Below, piece after piece: positions 8,782-16,780 of a stretch of 64,000 bases of DNA (positions are counted from its first letter, which is position 1; each line of letters starts with the position of its first letter). A program made the translations under genes and the position numbers. This stretch comes from JAGQOZ01 sp041399205 (GTDB lineage Bacteria; Planctomycetota; Planctomycetia; Pirellulales; Pirellulaceae). The stretch spans positions 186,001 to 250,000 of the forward strand of contig JAWKTK010000004.1 of assembly GCA_041399205.1 (NCBI GenBank). The letters are read 5' to 3'. Below the pieces are notes generated by a model. It did not search any database and was not told where the DNA came from. It saw only the letters and a program-made list of their open reading frames with translations.

Positions 8782-9592
8782 ATGCTCACGGAAGAACGAC
8801 GCAACAAATTGTTGGAAGTGGTCAGCGCAAGGGTTTGTGTCGTTACCGGACTTGGCAAATGAACTGCAAGTGTCCGCGTCGACGGTTCGCCGAGATTTGG
8901 ATTACCTGGAAGAAACGGGGCAAGCCAAGCGAACTCATGGCGGCGTGTTTTACACCGGTCCGTCGCCCAAACTGCCTCATTTCGAACAACGACAACAATC
9001 GCAATGGGAAGAAAAGCGTCAGATTGCGATTGCCGCTGCAAATTTGGTCCAGGATGGTGACACAATTTTGCTGGATGGTGGAAGTACTACCTACGAACTG
9101 GCGCAACAGTTAGTAGGTCGGACCATTCAGGTTGTAACGAATAGTCTGCCCGTTGCCACATTGTTTACTTCGGGCGGAAGTAGTGACCTAGTTTTAATTG
9201 GCGGATACCTTCACCAACGCACCGGCGTGTGTATTGGGCCGTACGCGAACGAAATGCTGCAAAGATTGAATGTGCAGCGAGCGTTCTTGAGTGTGGCCGG
9301 AATTAGTGAACGAGGCTGCTTTAATAGCAACTTGCTGTTGGTGGAAACCGAGAAAGCGATGATGGAGTCGGCGGACGAAGTGATTGTCTTGGCCGACAGC
9401 ACCAAGTTTGGGCACCAAAGTTTGGCGTTGATGTGCGAGCTAAGCGAAATTGATCGCTTGGTTGTCGACAACCAAATTTCAGCCGATTGGCGAAAGCGGT
9501 TGTCCCAAGCCAACGTCGACGTGGTGGTCGCGGGTGAAAAATCTGCCAAGAAGAAAGCCAAACCGAAAGACACGGGACAAAGCGAAATATGA
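8782..9592 (+). pseudogene. DeoR family transcriptional regulator of the BMC operon, N-terminal frame break
   Basis: The ATG at 8782 opens with MLTEERRNKLLEVVSA, the standard DeoR start. The rest of the winged helix (VSLPDLANELQVSASTVRRD) lies in another frame, entered near 8827-8837 around AAGGGTTTG. An open frame exists only from the GTG at 8837 to 9592 (251 aa); it keeps the recognition helix but lacks the first helix. The C-terminal sugar-phosphate sensor domain is complete (DGDTILLDGGSTTYELAQQL, VLADSTKFG). DeoR proteins usually respond to phosphorylated sugars, fitting regulation by a deoxyhexose pathway. The stop overlaps the pduL ATG (ATGA). It may be a decayed gene, a shorter protein from GTG, or a sequence error. 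Confidence 0.82.
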
Positions 9593-10305
9593 TCAGTTCA
9601 GGATCAATTGATCGAACGACCATTGAACAAATCGTGCGACAGATTGTTGTCAGTAGTCTGGGCACCAATTCCGCGGCAAACCATTCGAACAACGGTGACC
9701 CGCAAGACGAATTAGTCGTCAGCATTTCCGCCCGGCACTGCCATCTCACCGACGAACACGTTGAAATCTTGTTCGGTCCGGGTGCCACCCTTACGTCGAT
9801 GAAGCCGTTGTACCAAGACGGCTACTTCGCCGCAGAAGAAACGGTCATGCTGGTCGGTCCTCGGCGTCGCATGCTGCCCAACGTCCGAGTGCTCGGGCCT
9901 ACTCGACCAGATAGCCAAGTGGAACTCGCTTTCACCGACGCCATTTCGTTAGGCATTGACGCTCCGGTTCGCATCAGCGGCGACATTCAAGGAACGCCGG
10001 GCTGCGTTTTGGTCGGTCCCAAGGGCGTGGTCGAACTTTCGCAAGGCGTCATCCGAGCGGCTCGGCACGTCCACATGAATCCTAGCCAAGCAGACTTTTA
10101 TGGTGTCAAAAAGGGTGACGCCATGAAATTGCGGATCGAATCACCCGGTTGCACTATGGTGCTGGAAGACTTGATTGTGCGACCCGACGAAAACATCAAG
10201 CTGGAAGTCCATTTAGATACGGACGAAGGCAACGCATGTAATTTAGATGCAGCCACCAAGGTAGAACTGCTGAAGCAGACGCCGTGCAGCTGCCATGCGA
10301 AATAA
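9589..10305 (+). CDS. pduL: PduL-type phosphate acyltransferase (BMC phosphotransacylase)
   Basis: 238 aa, overlapping the regulator stop by 4 nt (ATGA), so probably translationally coupled. PduL interconverts acyl-CoA and acyl-phosphate inside the compartment and regenerates CoA. Residues 1-25 (IDRTTIEQIVRQIVVSSLG) form an amphipathic encapsulation-peptide-like helix, followed by a variable linker. Two PduL beta-barrel halves follow: SISARHCHLT near residue 46 supplies zinc ligand histidines and RAARHVHMNPSQ near 156 the second pair. The likely substrate here is lactyl-CoA, inferred from the locus type. Confidence 0.95.
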   Translation: MISSGSIDRTTIEQIVRQIVVSSLGTNSAANHSNNGDPQDELVVSISARHCHLTDEHVEILFGPGATLTSMKPLYQDGYFAAEETVMLVGPRRRMLPNVRVLGPTRPDSQVELAFTDAISLGIDAPVRISGDIQGTPGCVLVGPKGVVELSQGVIRAARHVHMNPSQADFYGVKKGDAMKLRIESPGCTMVLEDLIVRPDENIKLEVHLDTDEGNACNLDAATKVELLKQTPCSCHAK

Positions 10306-10329
10306 CAGAAACATGGTTTGTAACACCAA

Positions 10330-10348
10330 CATGGTCACCGCGACCATG
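10330..10348 (+). terminator. hairpin between pduL and first shell gene
   Basis: CATGGTC-ACCGC-GACCATG gives 7 perfect base pairs with a 5-nt loop; TTTTT follows 6 nt later and TTTTTT further on. It could be a leaky terminator or processing site that sets shell-protein levels apart from pduL. Confidence 0.4.
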
Positions 10349-10391
10349 CATTCCTTTTTGATTTGAGTTTTTTACTCGGAGAATGATCAAC

Positions 10392-10691
10392 ATGGCAAAG
10401 ACGATGGAAGCGTTGGGCATGATTGAAACCAAAGGCTTTGTGGCCTTGGTGGAAGCCACCGACGCAATGATCAAGGCGGCAAACGTCACCTTCTTGGGTT
10501 GGGACAAAGTAGGCAGCGGCATGGTCACTGCGTTTGTGACAGGCGACGTAGCGGCTGTGAAAGCGGCTACGGACGCCGGAGCGAACGCAGCCGGACGCGT
10601 GGGCGAAGTCATTGGCGTCCAAGTGATTCCGCGGCCTCACGACGACTTGCACCTAGTGCTGCCCGCAGCCAAAGCGGCTGCCAAGAAGTAG
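10392..10691 (+). CDS. BMC-H shell protein (hexamer-forming)
   Basis: 99 aa from the second ATG; GGAG at 10379-10382 lies 9 nt upstream of it but directly abuts the earlier ATG at 10383, so 10392 is chosen. Single Pfam00936 BMC domain: ALGMIETKGFVALVEATDAM, KAANVTFLGWDKVGSGMVTA, VTGDVAAVKAATDAGA, and a C-terminal RPHDDL. BMC-H hexamers tile the shell facets and their central pore passes metabolites. A short AKAAAKK tail extends the C-terminus. Confidence 0.97.
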   Translation: MAKTMEALGMIETKGFVALVEATDAMIKAANVTFLGWDKVGSGMVTAFVTGDVAAVKAATDAGANAAGRVGEVIGVQVIPRPHDDLHLVLPAAKAAAKK

Positions 10692-10734
10692 TCACAAGCG
10701 AAACGACAATTATTCGAATTAGGAAAACATAGCA

Positions 10735-11001
10735 ATGCAAAACGCAATTGGTTTGATTGAAACAAAAGGTTTGATCGGTTTGATCGAAGCCACAGACGCC
10801 ATGGCCAAAGCGGCCAACGTGCAGATTGTCAAACGAGTGGACATTGGCGGCGGGTTGACCACCACGGTTGTCAGTGGTGATGTCGGCAGTGTTCGCGCAG
10901 CCGTCGAAGCAGGCGCACAAGCCGCTTCGCAAGTGGGTGAATTGGCCGGCAGTCACGTGATTCCTCGTCCAGCAGAAGGCTTGGTAGAAGCGTTCTTTTA
11001 A
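10735..11001 (+). CDS. BMC-H shell protein, second paralogue
   Basis: 88 aa, 43 nt after the first BMC-H gene, with AGGA 9-12 nt before the ATG. It keeps the core BMC fold (AIGLIETKGLIGLIEATDAM, AANVQIVKRVDIGGGLTTTV, VIPRPAEGLVEAFF) but lacks the Lys-rich tail of its neighbour and differs in the pore-loop region (RVDIGGG versus WDKVGSG). Two different BMC-H genes side by side are typical of the PVM locus and suggest mixed facets with different pore permeability. Confidence 0.97.
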   Translation: MQNAIGLIETKGLIGLIEATDAMAKAANVQIVKRVDIGGGLTTTVVSGDVGSVRAAVEAGAQAASQVGELAGSHVIPRPAEGLVEAFF

Positions 11002-11106
11002 TGGATGTGTGATCGCCAGCGGATGGCGGTGATTCGTGGCGGTAGTGCAGGTTTCGATTTTCGGCAACAGGAGCGGTCGACGGGTTCGACCGAAAGGAAA
11101 TAGATC

Positions 11107-12309
11107 ATGATGATCTTGGTCGCAAATCTCGGTTCGACAAGCTTCAAGTATCGTTTGTTCGACATGACAAACGAACAGCAGCTTGCGCGCGGAGGTGTGG
11201 AACGGATTGGTTCGCCGCAGAGTGCTTGCTTTGTGGAAATCGGTGGTAAGCGAACGGAGATTTCAGCCGAAGTTCCCGATCACGCCGTGGCGGTGCGACA
11301 GTGTTTGGACCAGCTGACGCATCCCGAATCGGGCTGTCTGCAGGCTGCCAGCGATGTCAGCGCCATTGGTTTTAAGGCGGTGCATGGTGGACGCGTTTCC
11401 GGAGTCCAATTGGTGACGCCGGACGTGCTGCAAGCGATGTCTGAAATGAACTTGGTCGCTCCGGCACACAATCCACCTTACATAGCCGCCATGCGACTGT
11501 TGTCAGAAAAGCTACCGGAAATTCCATTGGTGGCCGCCTTTGAAACAGGCTTTCACCAAACCATTCCTGCCCGATTGAAGACCTACGCCATTCCCAAACA
11601 GTGGACGGAAGATTTTCAGATTCGCAAATGGGGATTTCATGGTGCCAGCCATCGCTACATTGGTGGTCGGATTGCACAGATTCTAGGACGCAGTGACTTG
11701 CGAGTGATCTCGTGTCACTTAGGCGGTTCCAGCAGTTTGTGCGCAATTCGAAACGGAGAAAGCGTGGCGACGACCATGGGCATGAGCCCTCAGACCGGTC
11801 TGCCGCAGAACAATCGAGTTGGTGATTTTGATCCATTCGCCTTGCCGTTGATCATGGAGCGAACTGGCAAGTCATTGGCTGAAGTGCTGGAGACGCTAGG
11901 CAATCAAGGTGGATTGCTGGGAATCAGCGGCAACAGTGGTGACATTCGGGACGTGGAAGCTGCTGCGGAAGCAGGTGATGTTGATTCCCAATTGGCCTTG
12001 GACGTCTACACCAGTGAAATTCGTCGGCATTTGGGCGGACTGCTAGTGGAACTGGGCGGTGCGGACGCAATTGTGTTTACCGGAGGCATTGGTGAAAACG
12101 GTTCGGCCATTCGACAAACTGTCTGCCATGACTTAGACGAATTGGGCATCACGTTGTGCAGTGACAAGAATGTGTCACTGACGGATCGCAGTGACCTGGG
12201 TGAATTTTCGCTACATGCCGATTCCAGCCGCACGCAAATTTGGGTCGTGCCTACAAACGAAGAAATCGTGGTGGCTCGTCAAGCAAAACAACTGTTGGAG
12301 AGTCGATAA
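11107..12309 (+). CDS. ackA: acetate/propionate kinase family (acyl-phosphate kinase)
   Basis: 400 aa, start ATGATG with AAGGAAA upstream. ASKHA-fold kinase motifs: VANLGSTSFKYRLFD at the N-terminus, FKAVHGGRVSG, AFETGFHQTIP, WGFHGASHRYIGGR (acetate kinase signature 2), SCHLGGSSSLCAI, and VFTGGIGENG near residue 325. It makes ATP from an acyl-phosphate plus ADP; in this operon the acyl-phosphate would come from PduL and may be lactyl-phosphate. There is no recognisable encapsulation peptide, so it could act in the cytosol. The stop codon directly abuts the next ATG. Confidence 0.95.
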   Translation: MMILVANLGSTSFKYRLFDMTNEQQLARGGVERIGSPQSACFVEIGGKRTEISAEVPDHAVAVRQCLDQLTHPESGCLQAASDVSAIGFKAVHGGRVSGVQLVTPDVLQAMSEMNLVAPAHNPPYIAAMRLLSEKLPEIPLVAAFETGFHQTIPARLKTYAIPKQWTEDFQIRKWGFHGASHRYIGGRIAQILGRSDLRVISCHLGGSSSLCAIRNGESVATTMGMSPQTGLPQNNRVGDFDPFALPLIMERTGKSLAEVLETLGNQGGLLGISGNSGDIRDVEAAAEAGDVDSQLALDVYTSEIRRHLGGLLVELGGADAIVFTGGIGENGSAIRQTVCHDLDELGITLCSDKNVSLTDRSDLGEFSLHADSSRTQIWVVPTNEEIVVARQAKQLLESR

Positions 12310-12627
12310 ATGTTTGTTGCCAAGGTCACCGGTTCGCTGATTGCGACGCAAAAGGCCGAAGCCATGGTCGGCTACAAGTTGTTGATTGTCGAACCGTATC
12401 GGTTGGAACCGAACCAGCGGCAATCGTTGGTGACCACGGGACGCACGTTTGTGGCGGTCGACACGTTAGGAGCCGGTGTGGGCGAATTTGTTCTCATTAC
12501 GCAAGGTTCGAGCGCACGACTCACGCCCGAAACCAAGAACATGCCGATTGACACTGTGGTTGTCGGTATTGTTGACAAAGTACACGTAGAAACCGCGTGT
12601 GTTTACGCACGTGAAACAGACGATTGA
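12310..12627 (+). CDS. BMC-P pentameric shell vertex protein (EutN/CcmL family) 1
   Basis: 105 aa beginning on the base after the ackA stop, so coupled to it. EutN/CcmL fold: MFVAKVTGSLIATQKAEAMV, LLIVEPYRLEP, FVAVDTLGAGVGEFVLITQG (the AGxGE loop is diagnostic), and DTVVVGIVDKVHVE. These pentamers cap icosahedral vertices. It is the first of three BMC-P genes in the locus. A long inverted repeat begins 8 nt after its stop. Confidence 0.96.
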   Translation: MFVAKVTGSLIATQKAEAMVGYKLLIVEPYRLEPNQRQSLVTTGRTFVAVDTLGAGVGEFVLITQGSSARLTPETKNMPIDTVVVGIVDKVHVETACVYARETDD

Positions 12628-12634
12628 AAGATTC

Positions 12635-12753
12635 AAACCAGTGGCAGATGAGTCACGATCTGCCCTGAAGCTGATTCGGCAACATTGAAGAACTGACTTT
12701 TGATTTATTTCGAACTTCAGGGCAGTTCCTGACTCATACGGTCGCACTGGTTT
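12635..12753 (+). repeat. long imperfect inverted repeat inside the BMC operon
   Basis: Left arm 12635-12670 begins AAACCAGTGGCAGATGAGTC and ends CTGCCCTGAAG; right arm 12715-12753 begins CTTCAGGGCAG and ends GCACTGGTTT. Aligned as reverse complements they match over most of 36 positions with one small bulge; the loop is about 44 nt. In mRNA this would be a very stable stem between a shell gene and the aldehyde dehydrogenase gene. There is no terminal T-run, so mRNA processing or stability control is more likely than plain termination. Confidence 0.85.
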
Positions 12754-12796
12754 CGACACAAACGGGGCCGAAGCCAAAACGGGAAGCGAGAAAACG

Positions 12797-14233
12797 ATGC
12801 AATTGAATGAACAGATGATTCGCAACGTCGTCAGTCAAGTGCTGGCGGAAGTGGGGCGAAATGCTCACGTCGGCAACGGCAGCAGTCTCCAGGGCCGACA
12901 TGGCGTTTTTACCTGTGTGAATGAGGCGGTCAAAGCCGCTCGGCAAGCTTTTTTGGAACTGTCGACTCGTCCCAAAGAAGATCGCAAACGCATCATTGAT
13001 CACATTCGGCGGATTTCGATCGATCAACGAGTGGAACTCGGGACGATGGAAATGAACGAAACCAAGATTGGCCGTTTGGAACACAAGATTGACAAGCTCA
13101 AAACGTTGGGCGAACGCACACCAGGTGTCGAATTCCTGCGCAGCGAAGTCTTTTCCGGCGACCACGGTTTGGCCGTCATTGAACACGCTCCGTTTGGCGT
13201 CATCGGCGCGATTACTCCGGTCACGCATTCCTTGCCCACCATCACCGGCAACGCCATCAGCATGATTGCGGGCGGAAATACGTTGGTCGTCAACCCGCAT
13301 CCCAGCGGCAAAAACGTAGCTGCGGAAGGCGTTCGGCGTTTTAATGAGGCGATCGCCAATGACGTGGGAATTGACAATCTGATTTGTGTGATTGCGGAAC
13401 CGACCTTAGAATCGGCCGACGCCATTTTTTCACATCGAGACATCGCGATGATCTGCGTCACCGGCGGTCCGGCGGTGGCCAAGGCGGCGTTGAATTCGGG
13501 GAAACGAGCTGTTGTGGCGGGACCGGGAAATCCGCCCGTGGTGGTCGACGAAACGGCGGACTTGGATCGAGCAGCTCAGTCGATCATTGCCGGCGCTTCC
13601 TACGATAACAATTTGCTGTGCATCGCGGAAAAAGAAGTCTTTGTCGTGGAATCGGTCTTTGATCGCATGTTGCAAGCGATGGAGCGAGCTGGTGCGGCGA
13701 GACTGAATTCGCAAGAAATTGATCGGCTGACTTCGGTAGCGATTGCACAAGTGGGCGAAGGCGATCATCGACACGATGTAGCGGCCAAGGACTTTATTGG
13801 CAAGAACGCCAGCGAATTGGCTCGAGCCGCTGGGAAGTCCATTTCCGATGACGTCATGCTGGTCTTTGGCGAAACGGACGAACACAATCCGTTTGTGCCC
13901 GTGGAACAGATGATGCCCTTCGTGCCGTTTGTGCGCTGTCGCCATGTGGACGAAGCCATCGAAAAGGCTCGCTTTTACGAGCACGGCTTCCGCCACACGG
14001 CCATTATCCATTCGAACAATGTCCGCAATATGACTCGCATGGGACGCATCATGGACACCACGTTGTTTGTGAAGAACGGCCCGTCGTTTAGTGCGTTGGG
14101 CGTTCAGGGCGAAGGTTACATTTCGTTTTCCATCGCTACGCCGACCGGGGAAGGTGTCACCACGCCGCTAACGTTCACGCGAGAACGACGGTGTTCGTTG
14201 ATTGACGACCTGTGCATTTTGGGGCAGCCATAA
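12797..14233 (+). CDS. CoA-acylating aldehyde dehydrogenase (BMC core enzyme)
   Basis: 478 aa. Aldehyde + NAD+ + CoA to acyl-CoA + NADH inside the compartment. Residues 1-20 (LNEQMIRNVVSQVLAEVG) form an encapsulation-peptide helix, then a linker and the ALDH core. Motifs: GVIGAITPVTHSLPTI (NAD-binding region), VNPHPSGKNVA, CVTGGPAVAKAAL, and the catalytic cysteine in DNNLLCIAEKEV near residue 275, as in PduP/EutE enzymes. Lactaldehyde is the probable substrate by analogy to the PVM compartment. Its stop overlaps the next ATG (TAATG). Confidence 0.95.
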   Translation: MQLNEQMIRNVVSQVLAEVGRNAHVGNGSSLQGRHGVFTCVNEAVKAARQAFLELSTRPKEDRKRIIDHIRRISIDQRVELGTMEMNETKIGRLEHKIDKLKTLGERTPGVEFLRSEVFSGDHGLAVIEHAPFGVIGAITPVTHSLPTITGNAISMIAGGNTLVVNPHPSGKNVAAEGVRRFNEAIANDVGIDNLICVIAEPTLESADAIFSHRDIAMICVTGGPAVAKAALNSGKRAVVAGPGNPPVVVDETADLDRAAQSIIAGASYDNNLLCIAEKEVFVVESVFDRMLQAMERAGAARLNSQEIDRLTSVAIAQVGEGDHRHDVAAKDFIGKNASELARAAGKSISDDVMLVFGETDEHNPFVPVEQMMPFVPFVRCRHVDEAIEKARFYEHGFRHTAIIHSNNVRNMTRMGRIMDTTLFVKNGPSFSALGVQGEGYISFSIATPTGEGVTTPLTFTRERRCSLIDDLCILGQP

Positions 14234-14511
14234 TGCAAGTGGGACGAGTGGTTGGGAAAGTGGTCAGCACGGTGAAGCACCGTTCTATGAACGGGCAAAA
14301 GTTGCTGTTGGTACAACCGTATTTGGTGGACGGAAAGACGGCGGACGGAGATCCGCAGATTGCGATCGATAGTGTTGGGGCTGGAATCGGAGAAGAGGTG
14401 ATGATTACCAGCGACGGCCGGTTTGCTCGTGAACGTCTGGGCGTGGACGCTACTCCTGTCCGCTGGTCGGTGATTGCCATTAAAGACGAAGAACGCAAAA
14501 GCACAAAGTAG
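14233..14511 (+). CDS. BMC-P vertex protein 2
   Basis: 92 aa from the ATG overlapping the aldehyde dehydrogenase stop; an earlier TTG inside that gene is less likely. EutN/CcmL fold: MQVGRVVGKVVSTVKHRSMN, LLLVQPYLVDG, IAIDSVGAGIGEEVMITSDG. The second of three vertex paralogues; it keeps the AGxGE loop. Tight coupling to the enzyme gene implies co-translation. Confidence 0.95.
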   Translation: MQVGRVVGKVVSTVKHRSMNGQKLLLVQPYLVDGKTADGDPQIAIDSVGAGIGEEVMITSDGRFARERLGVDATPVRWSVIAIKDEERKSTK

Positions 14512-14515
14512 TTTG

Positions 14516-15208
14516 ATGACGATTGGTACTGCGGAAATGGATCGAATTGTGGCCGAAGTTGTGCGGCGACTGCAAACGCTGTCGCACGGCAGCGAATCGA
14601 TCTCTGCGCCAATCGCTACCACAATCACTGAATCAAATCCTTCGCCTAACCGTCTCACTGCATCACCGCCAAATCAGTTGGTGATTGGCGACCGATTAGT
14701 GACGCTGGCGCTGTTGGAAGGTCGCTTGCAGGGTGTTGATACGGTATTGGTGCAGCCCAATGCCGTCGTCACGCCGGCGGTGAAAGATGAACTTCGCCTG
14801 AAGAAGATTGCGTTGCGAACCGATTGCGGAGCGAATGCAGTGGTTCGCTCGAAGCAAGCCTTTGTGCTGCGAGTGATCCGAATGGCCACCAGCGTGGAAA
14901 CCAGCTGGCTGCAACGTGCGGCGAATACGGTCGGTTGCGAATTGAAAATTCACGACGTCCAGGGCTGGATGGAAGTGCGAAACGCCATTTTGCGCTGGAA
15001 TTCACAACAAGCCAAAGCCGTGTTGGTGATGACCGACCAACCGCATCGAGCCGTGTGCGAATGCAATCGGTTTGACAAGATTCGAGCGGTCTATTGTTCG
15101 GCCGCATGCAGTTGGAAAGACGTTCAACAGCAACTTGCGCCCAACGCCGTGATTGTTCGGCCTGCGGACAACGTTTTTGAAGCAGTTCTCCGAAACCTAG
15201 TAAGTTAG
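14516..15208 (+). CDS. BMC-associated protein of unknown function with encapsulation-like N-terminus
   Basis: 230 aa from the ATG at 14516, 4 nt after the preceding stop. Residues 5-21 (TAEMDRIVAEVVRRLQTL) match the hydrophobic pattern of the encapsulation helices of PduL and the aldehyde dehydrogenase in the same operon, followed by a Ser/Pro-rich linker (residues 25-55). The globular part starts with LVIGDRLVTLALLEGRL and has VVTPAVKDELRLKKIAL, which resembles the VTPxARDxLxxxGI motif found in several BMC proteins. I do not recognise an enzymatic domain. It is likely a luminal or scaffolding protein; that is inference. Confidence 0.85.
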   Translation: MTIGTAEMDRIVAEVVRRLQTLSHGSESISAPIATTITESNPSPNRLTASPPNQLVIGDRLVTLALLEGRLQGVDTVLVQPNAVVTPAVKDELRLKKIALRTDCGANAVVRSKQAFVLRVIRMATSVETSWLQRAANTVGCELKIHDVQGWMEVRNAILRWNSQQAKAVLVMTDQPHRAVCECNRFDKIRAVYCSAACSWKDVQQQLAPNAVIVRPADNVFEAVLRNLVS

Positions 15209-15242
15209 AAAACATGATTTGTAGGCCGATTCGCGTTTTTCA

Positions 15243-15306
15243 TAGCCCGAAACGTAAGTGAGGGAAAATTGAATGTTTTTTGGTCCCTCGCTCACGCGTC
15301 GGGCTA
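15243..15306. repeat. REP-like palindrome between BMC genes
   Basis: TAGCCCGAAACGTAAGTGAG leads the left arm and CTCACGCGTCGGGCTA closes the right arm; the ~22-bp arms pair with a few mismatches around a 20-nt AT-rich loop. The AGCCCGA...TCGGGCT form resembles dispersed palindromes common in planctomycete intergenic DNA. A partial related segment (GCGCGTCGAGCTAAG) follows near 15349-15363. It sits in the 226-bp gap before the third BMC-P gene. Confidence 0.75.
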
Positions 15307-15434
15307 AGAAATGCGGCCGGAAAACGCGACTTCGCAACTTTAAAACTCGCGCGTCGAGCTAAGATTTGCCCAGGCGACATGAATTCACCTAGTAGTACAT
15401 GAGACTCAGTTGGTAACAAAACAGAAAGAACGCA

Positions 15435-15725
15435 ATGCGAATTGCCCAAGTCATCGGAACGGTCACGCTAAGCCGAGTTCACGCGTCGCTACGAGGTGGA
15501 ACATTGAAGCTGGCTGTACCGTTATCGTTGAATTCGCTGAATGAACGTTCGCTGGGTGACGCCGACGAACTGGTGGTGTACGACGAAAACGGTGCGGGCA
15601 TGGGCGACAAAATCATGCTCAGCGAAGGTGGCGAAGCAGCTCAACCGTTTTTCCCGGACAAGAAACCGGTGGACGCCTACGCCGCCGGAATTATTGACGA
15701 TATAAGTTTGGAATCAGACAAGTAA
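15435..15725 (+). CDS. BMC-P vertex protein 3
   Basis: 96 aa. EutN/CcmL fold: MRIAQVIGTVTLSRVHASLR, LAVPLSLNSLNE, LVVYDENGAGMGDKIMLSEG, AYAAGIIDDISLE. It is the most divergent of the three vertex genes: the loop reads AGMGD in place of AGxGE. It is separated from the rest of the operon by the REP-like element, so it may have its own transcript level. Confidence 0.95.
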   Translation: MRIAQVIGTVTLSRVHASLRGGTLKLAVPLSLNSLNERSLGDADELVVYDENGAGMGDKIMLSEGGEAAQPFFPDKKPVDAYAAGIIDDISLESDK

Positions 15726-15831
15726 GCAGCGATAGAAACGGGCAATCACGTTTCCGATTCAACTGCAACACAAAACCAAAACGCATTTGAAAACACAATA
15801 AGACATCCAGCCACACGGGAGATGTAATTCG

Positions 15832-16719
15832 ATGGTAAATGCTCATAAAATCAAGCAAGACATTTGCGAAATCGGTCGGCGAATCTACGCCAAAGGTTTT
15901 GCCGCAGCCAACGATGGGAACATCACGGTTCGCATCAGCGAAAACGAAGTGCTGTGTACGCCTACCATGCATTCCAAAGGCTTTCTCAAGCCGGACGATA
16001 TTTCCACCATCGACATGACGGGCAAACAGATTTCTGGACGTAAGAAACGCTCCAGCGAGGCGTTATTGCACCTGGAAATCTATAAGCAACGTCCGGAAAT
16101 CAAGAGCGTGGTTCACTGTCATCCACCGCATGCCACCGCCTTTGCGGTCGCTCGTGAACCGATTCCGCAGTGCGTTTTGCCGGAAGTGGAAGTCTTCTTG
16201 GGTGACGTCCCCATTACCAAGTATGAAACGCCCGGCGGCCAAGATTTTGCCGATACCATTCGCCCGTTTGTGGATCGAACCAACGTCATTATTCTGGCCA
16301 ACCACGGGACGGTTAGCTTTGGCGAAGATGTAGAACGAGCTTACTGGTGGACGGAAATCCTGGACGCCTATTGTCGAATTTTGATGTTGGCCAAACAGTT
16401 GGGCGGTGTGAATTATTTGAATCAGCAAAAGTCACAGGAACTATTGGATTTGAAGCAGAAATGGGGCTTCAGCGATCCTCGTTTGACTAAAGAATACGAA
16501 AACTGTGACATCTGTGCGAACGACATCTTTCGTGAAAGTTGGGCGGAAACCGGCGTACAGCGTCGAGCGTTCGATGCACCACCACCGATGCCCAAAACAC
16601 CCAACGCATCTGCTGCGAATGAAACGGCAGCGTCGCCATCAGTCGCTGGACTAGATCAAGAAGCGTTGGTGCAAGCGATTACGGAACGAGTGATGGCGGA
16701 GCTGGCCAAGGGGCGGTAG
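15832..16719 (+). CDS. class II aldolase (fuculose/rhamnulose-1-phosphate aldolase) with C-terminal encapsulation peptide
   Basis: 295 aa; GGGAG 10 nt before the ATG. Class II aldolase/adducin fold with zinc ligands in VVHCHPPHATAFAVA and ANHGTVSFG; substrate loop NDGNITVRISENE near residue 26. It would split fuculose- or rhamnulose-1-phosphate into DHAP and lactaldehyde, feeding the compartment. After residue 255 comes an Ala/Pro/Ser linker and the helix DQEALVQAITERVMAELAKG, a C-terminal encapsulation peptide of the same pattern as the N-terminal ones in this operon. Which sugar is used cannot be read from the sequence. Confidence 0.94.
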   Translation: MVNAHKIKQDICEIGRRIYAKGFAAANDGNITVRISENEVLCTPTMHSKGFLKPDDISTIDMTGKQISGRKKRSSEALLHLEIYKQRPEIKSVVHCHPPHATAFAVAREPIPQCVLPEVEVFLGDVPITKYETPGGQDFADTIRPFVDRTNVIILANHGTVSFGEDVERAYWWTEILDAYCRILMLAKQLGGVNYLNQQKSQELLDLKQKWGFSDPRLTKEYENCDICANDIFRESWAETGVQRRAFDAPPPMPKTPNASAANETAASPSVAGLDQEALVQAITERVMAELAKGR

Positions 16720-16780
16720 TGGCCGAGCGCTGGCGAGCAAATTGAAATCGAAAAAAGCAGTAAGTTCGAGAAATCAAGTC

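Noticed and set aside
10383..10391. Upstream ATG of first BMC-H
   Set aside because: The GGAG ribosome site abuts this ATG; spacing fits the ATG at 10392.
16742..16780. Extended start of the dehydrogenase
   Set aside because: The Rossmann motif begins at the ATG at 16781; the extra residues look non-coding.
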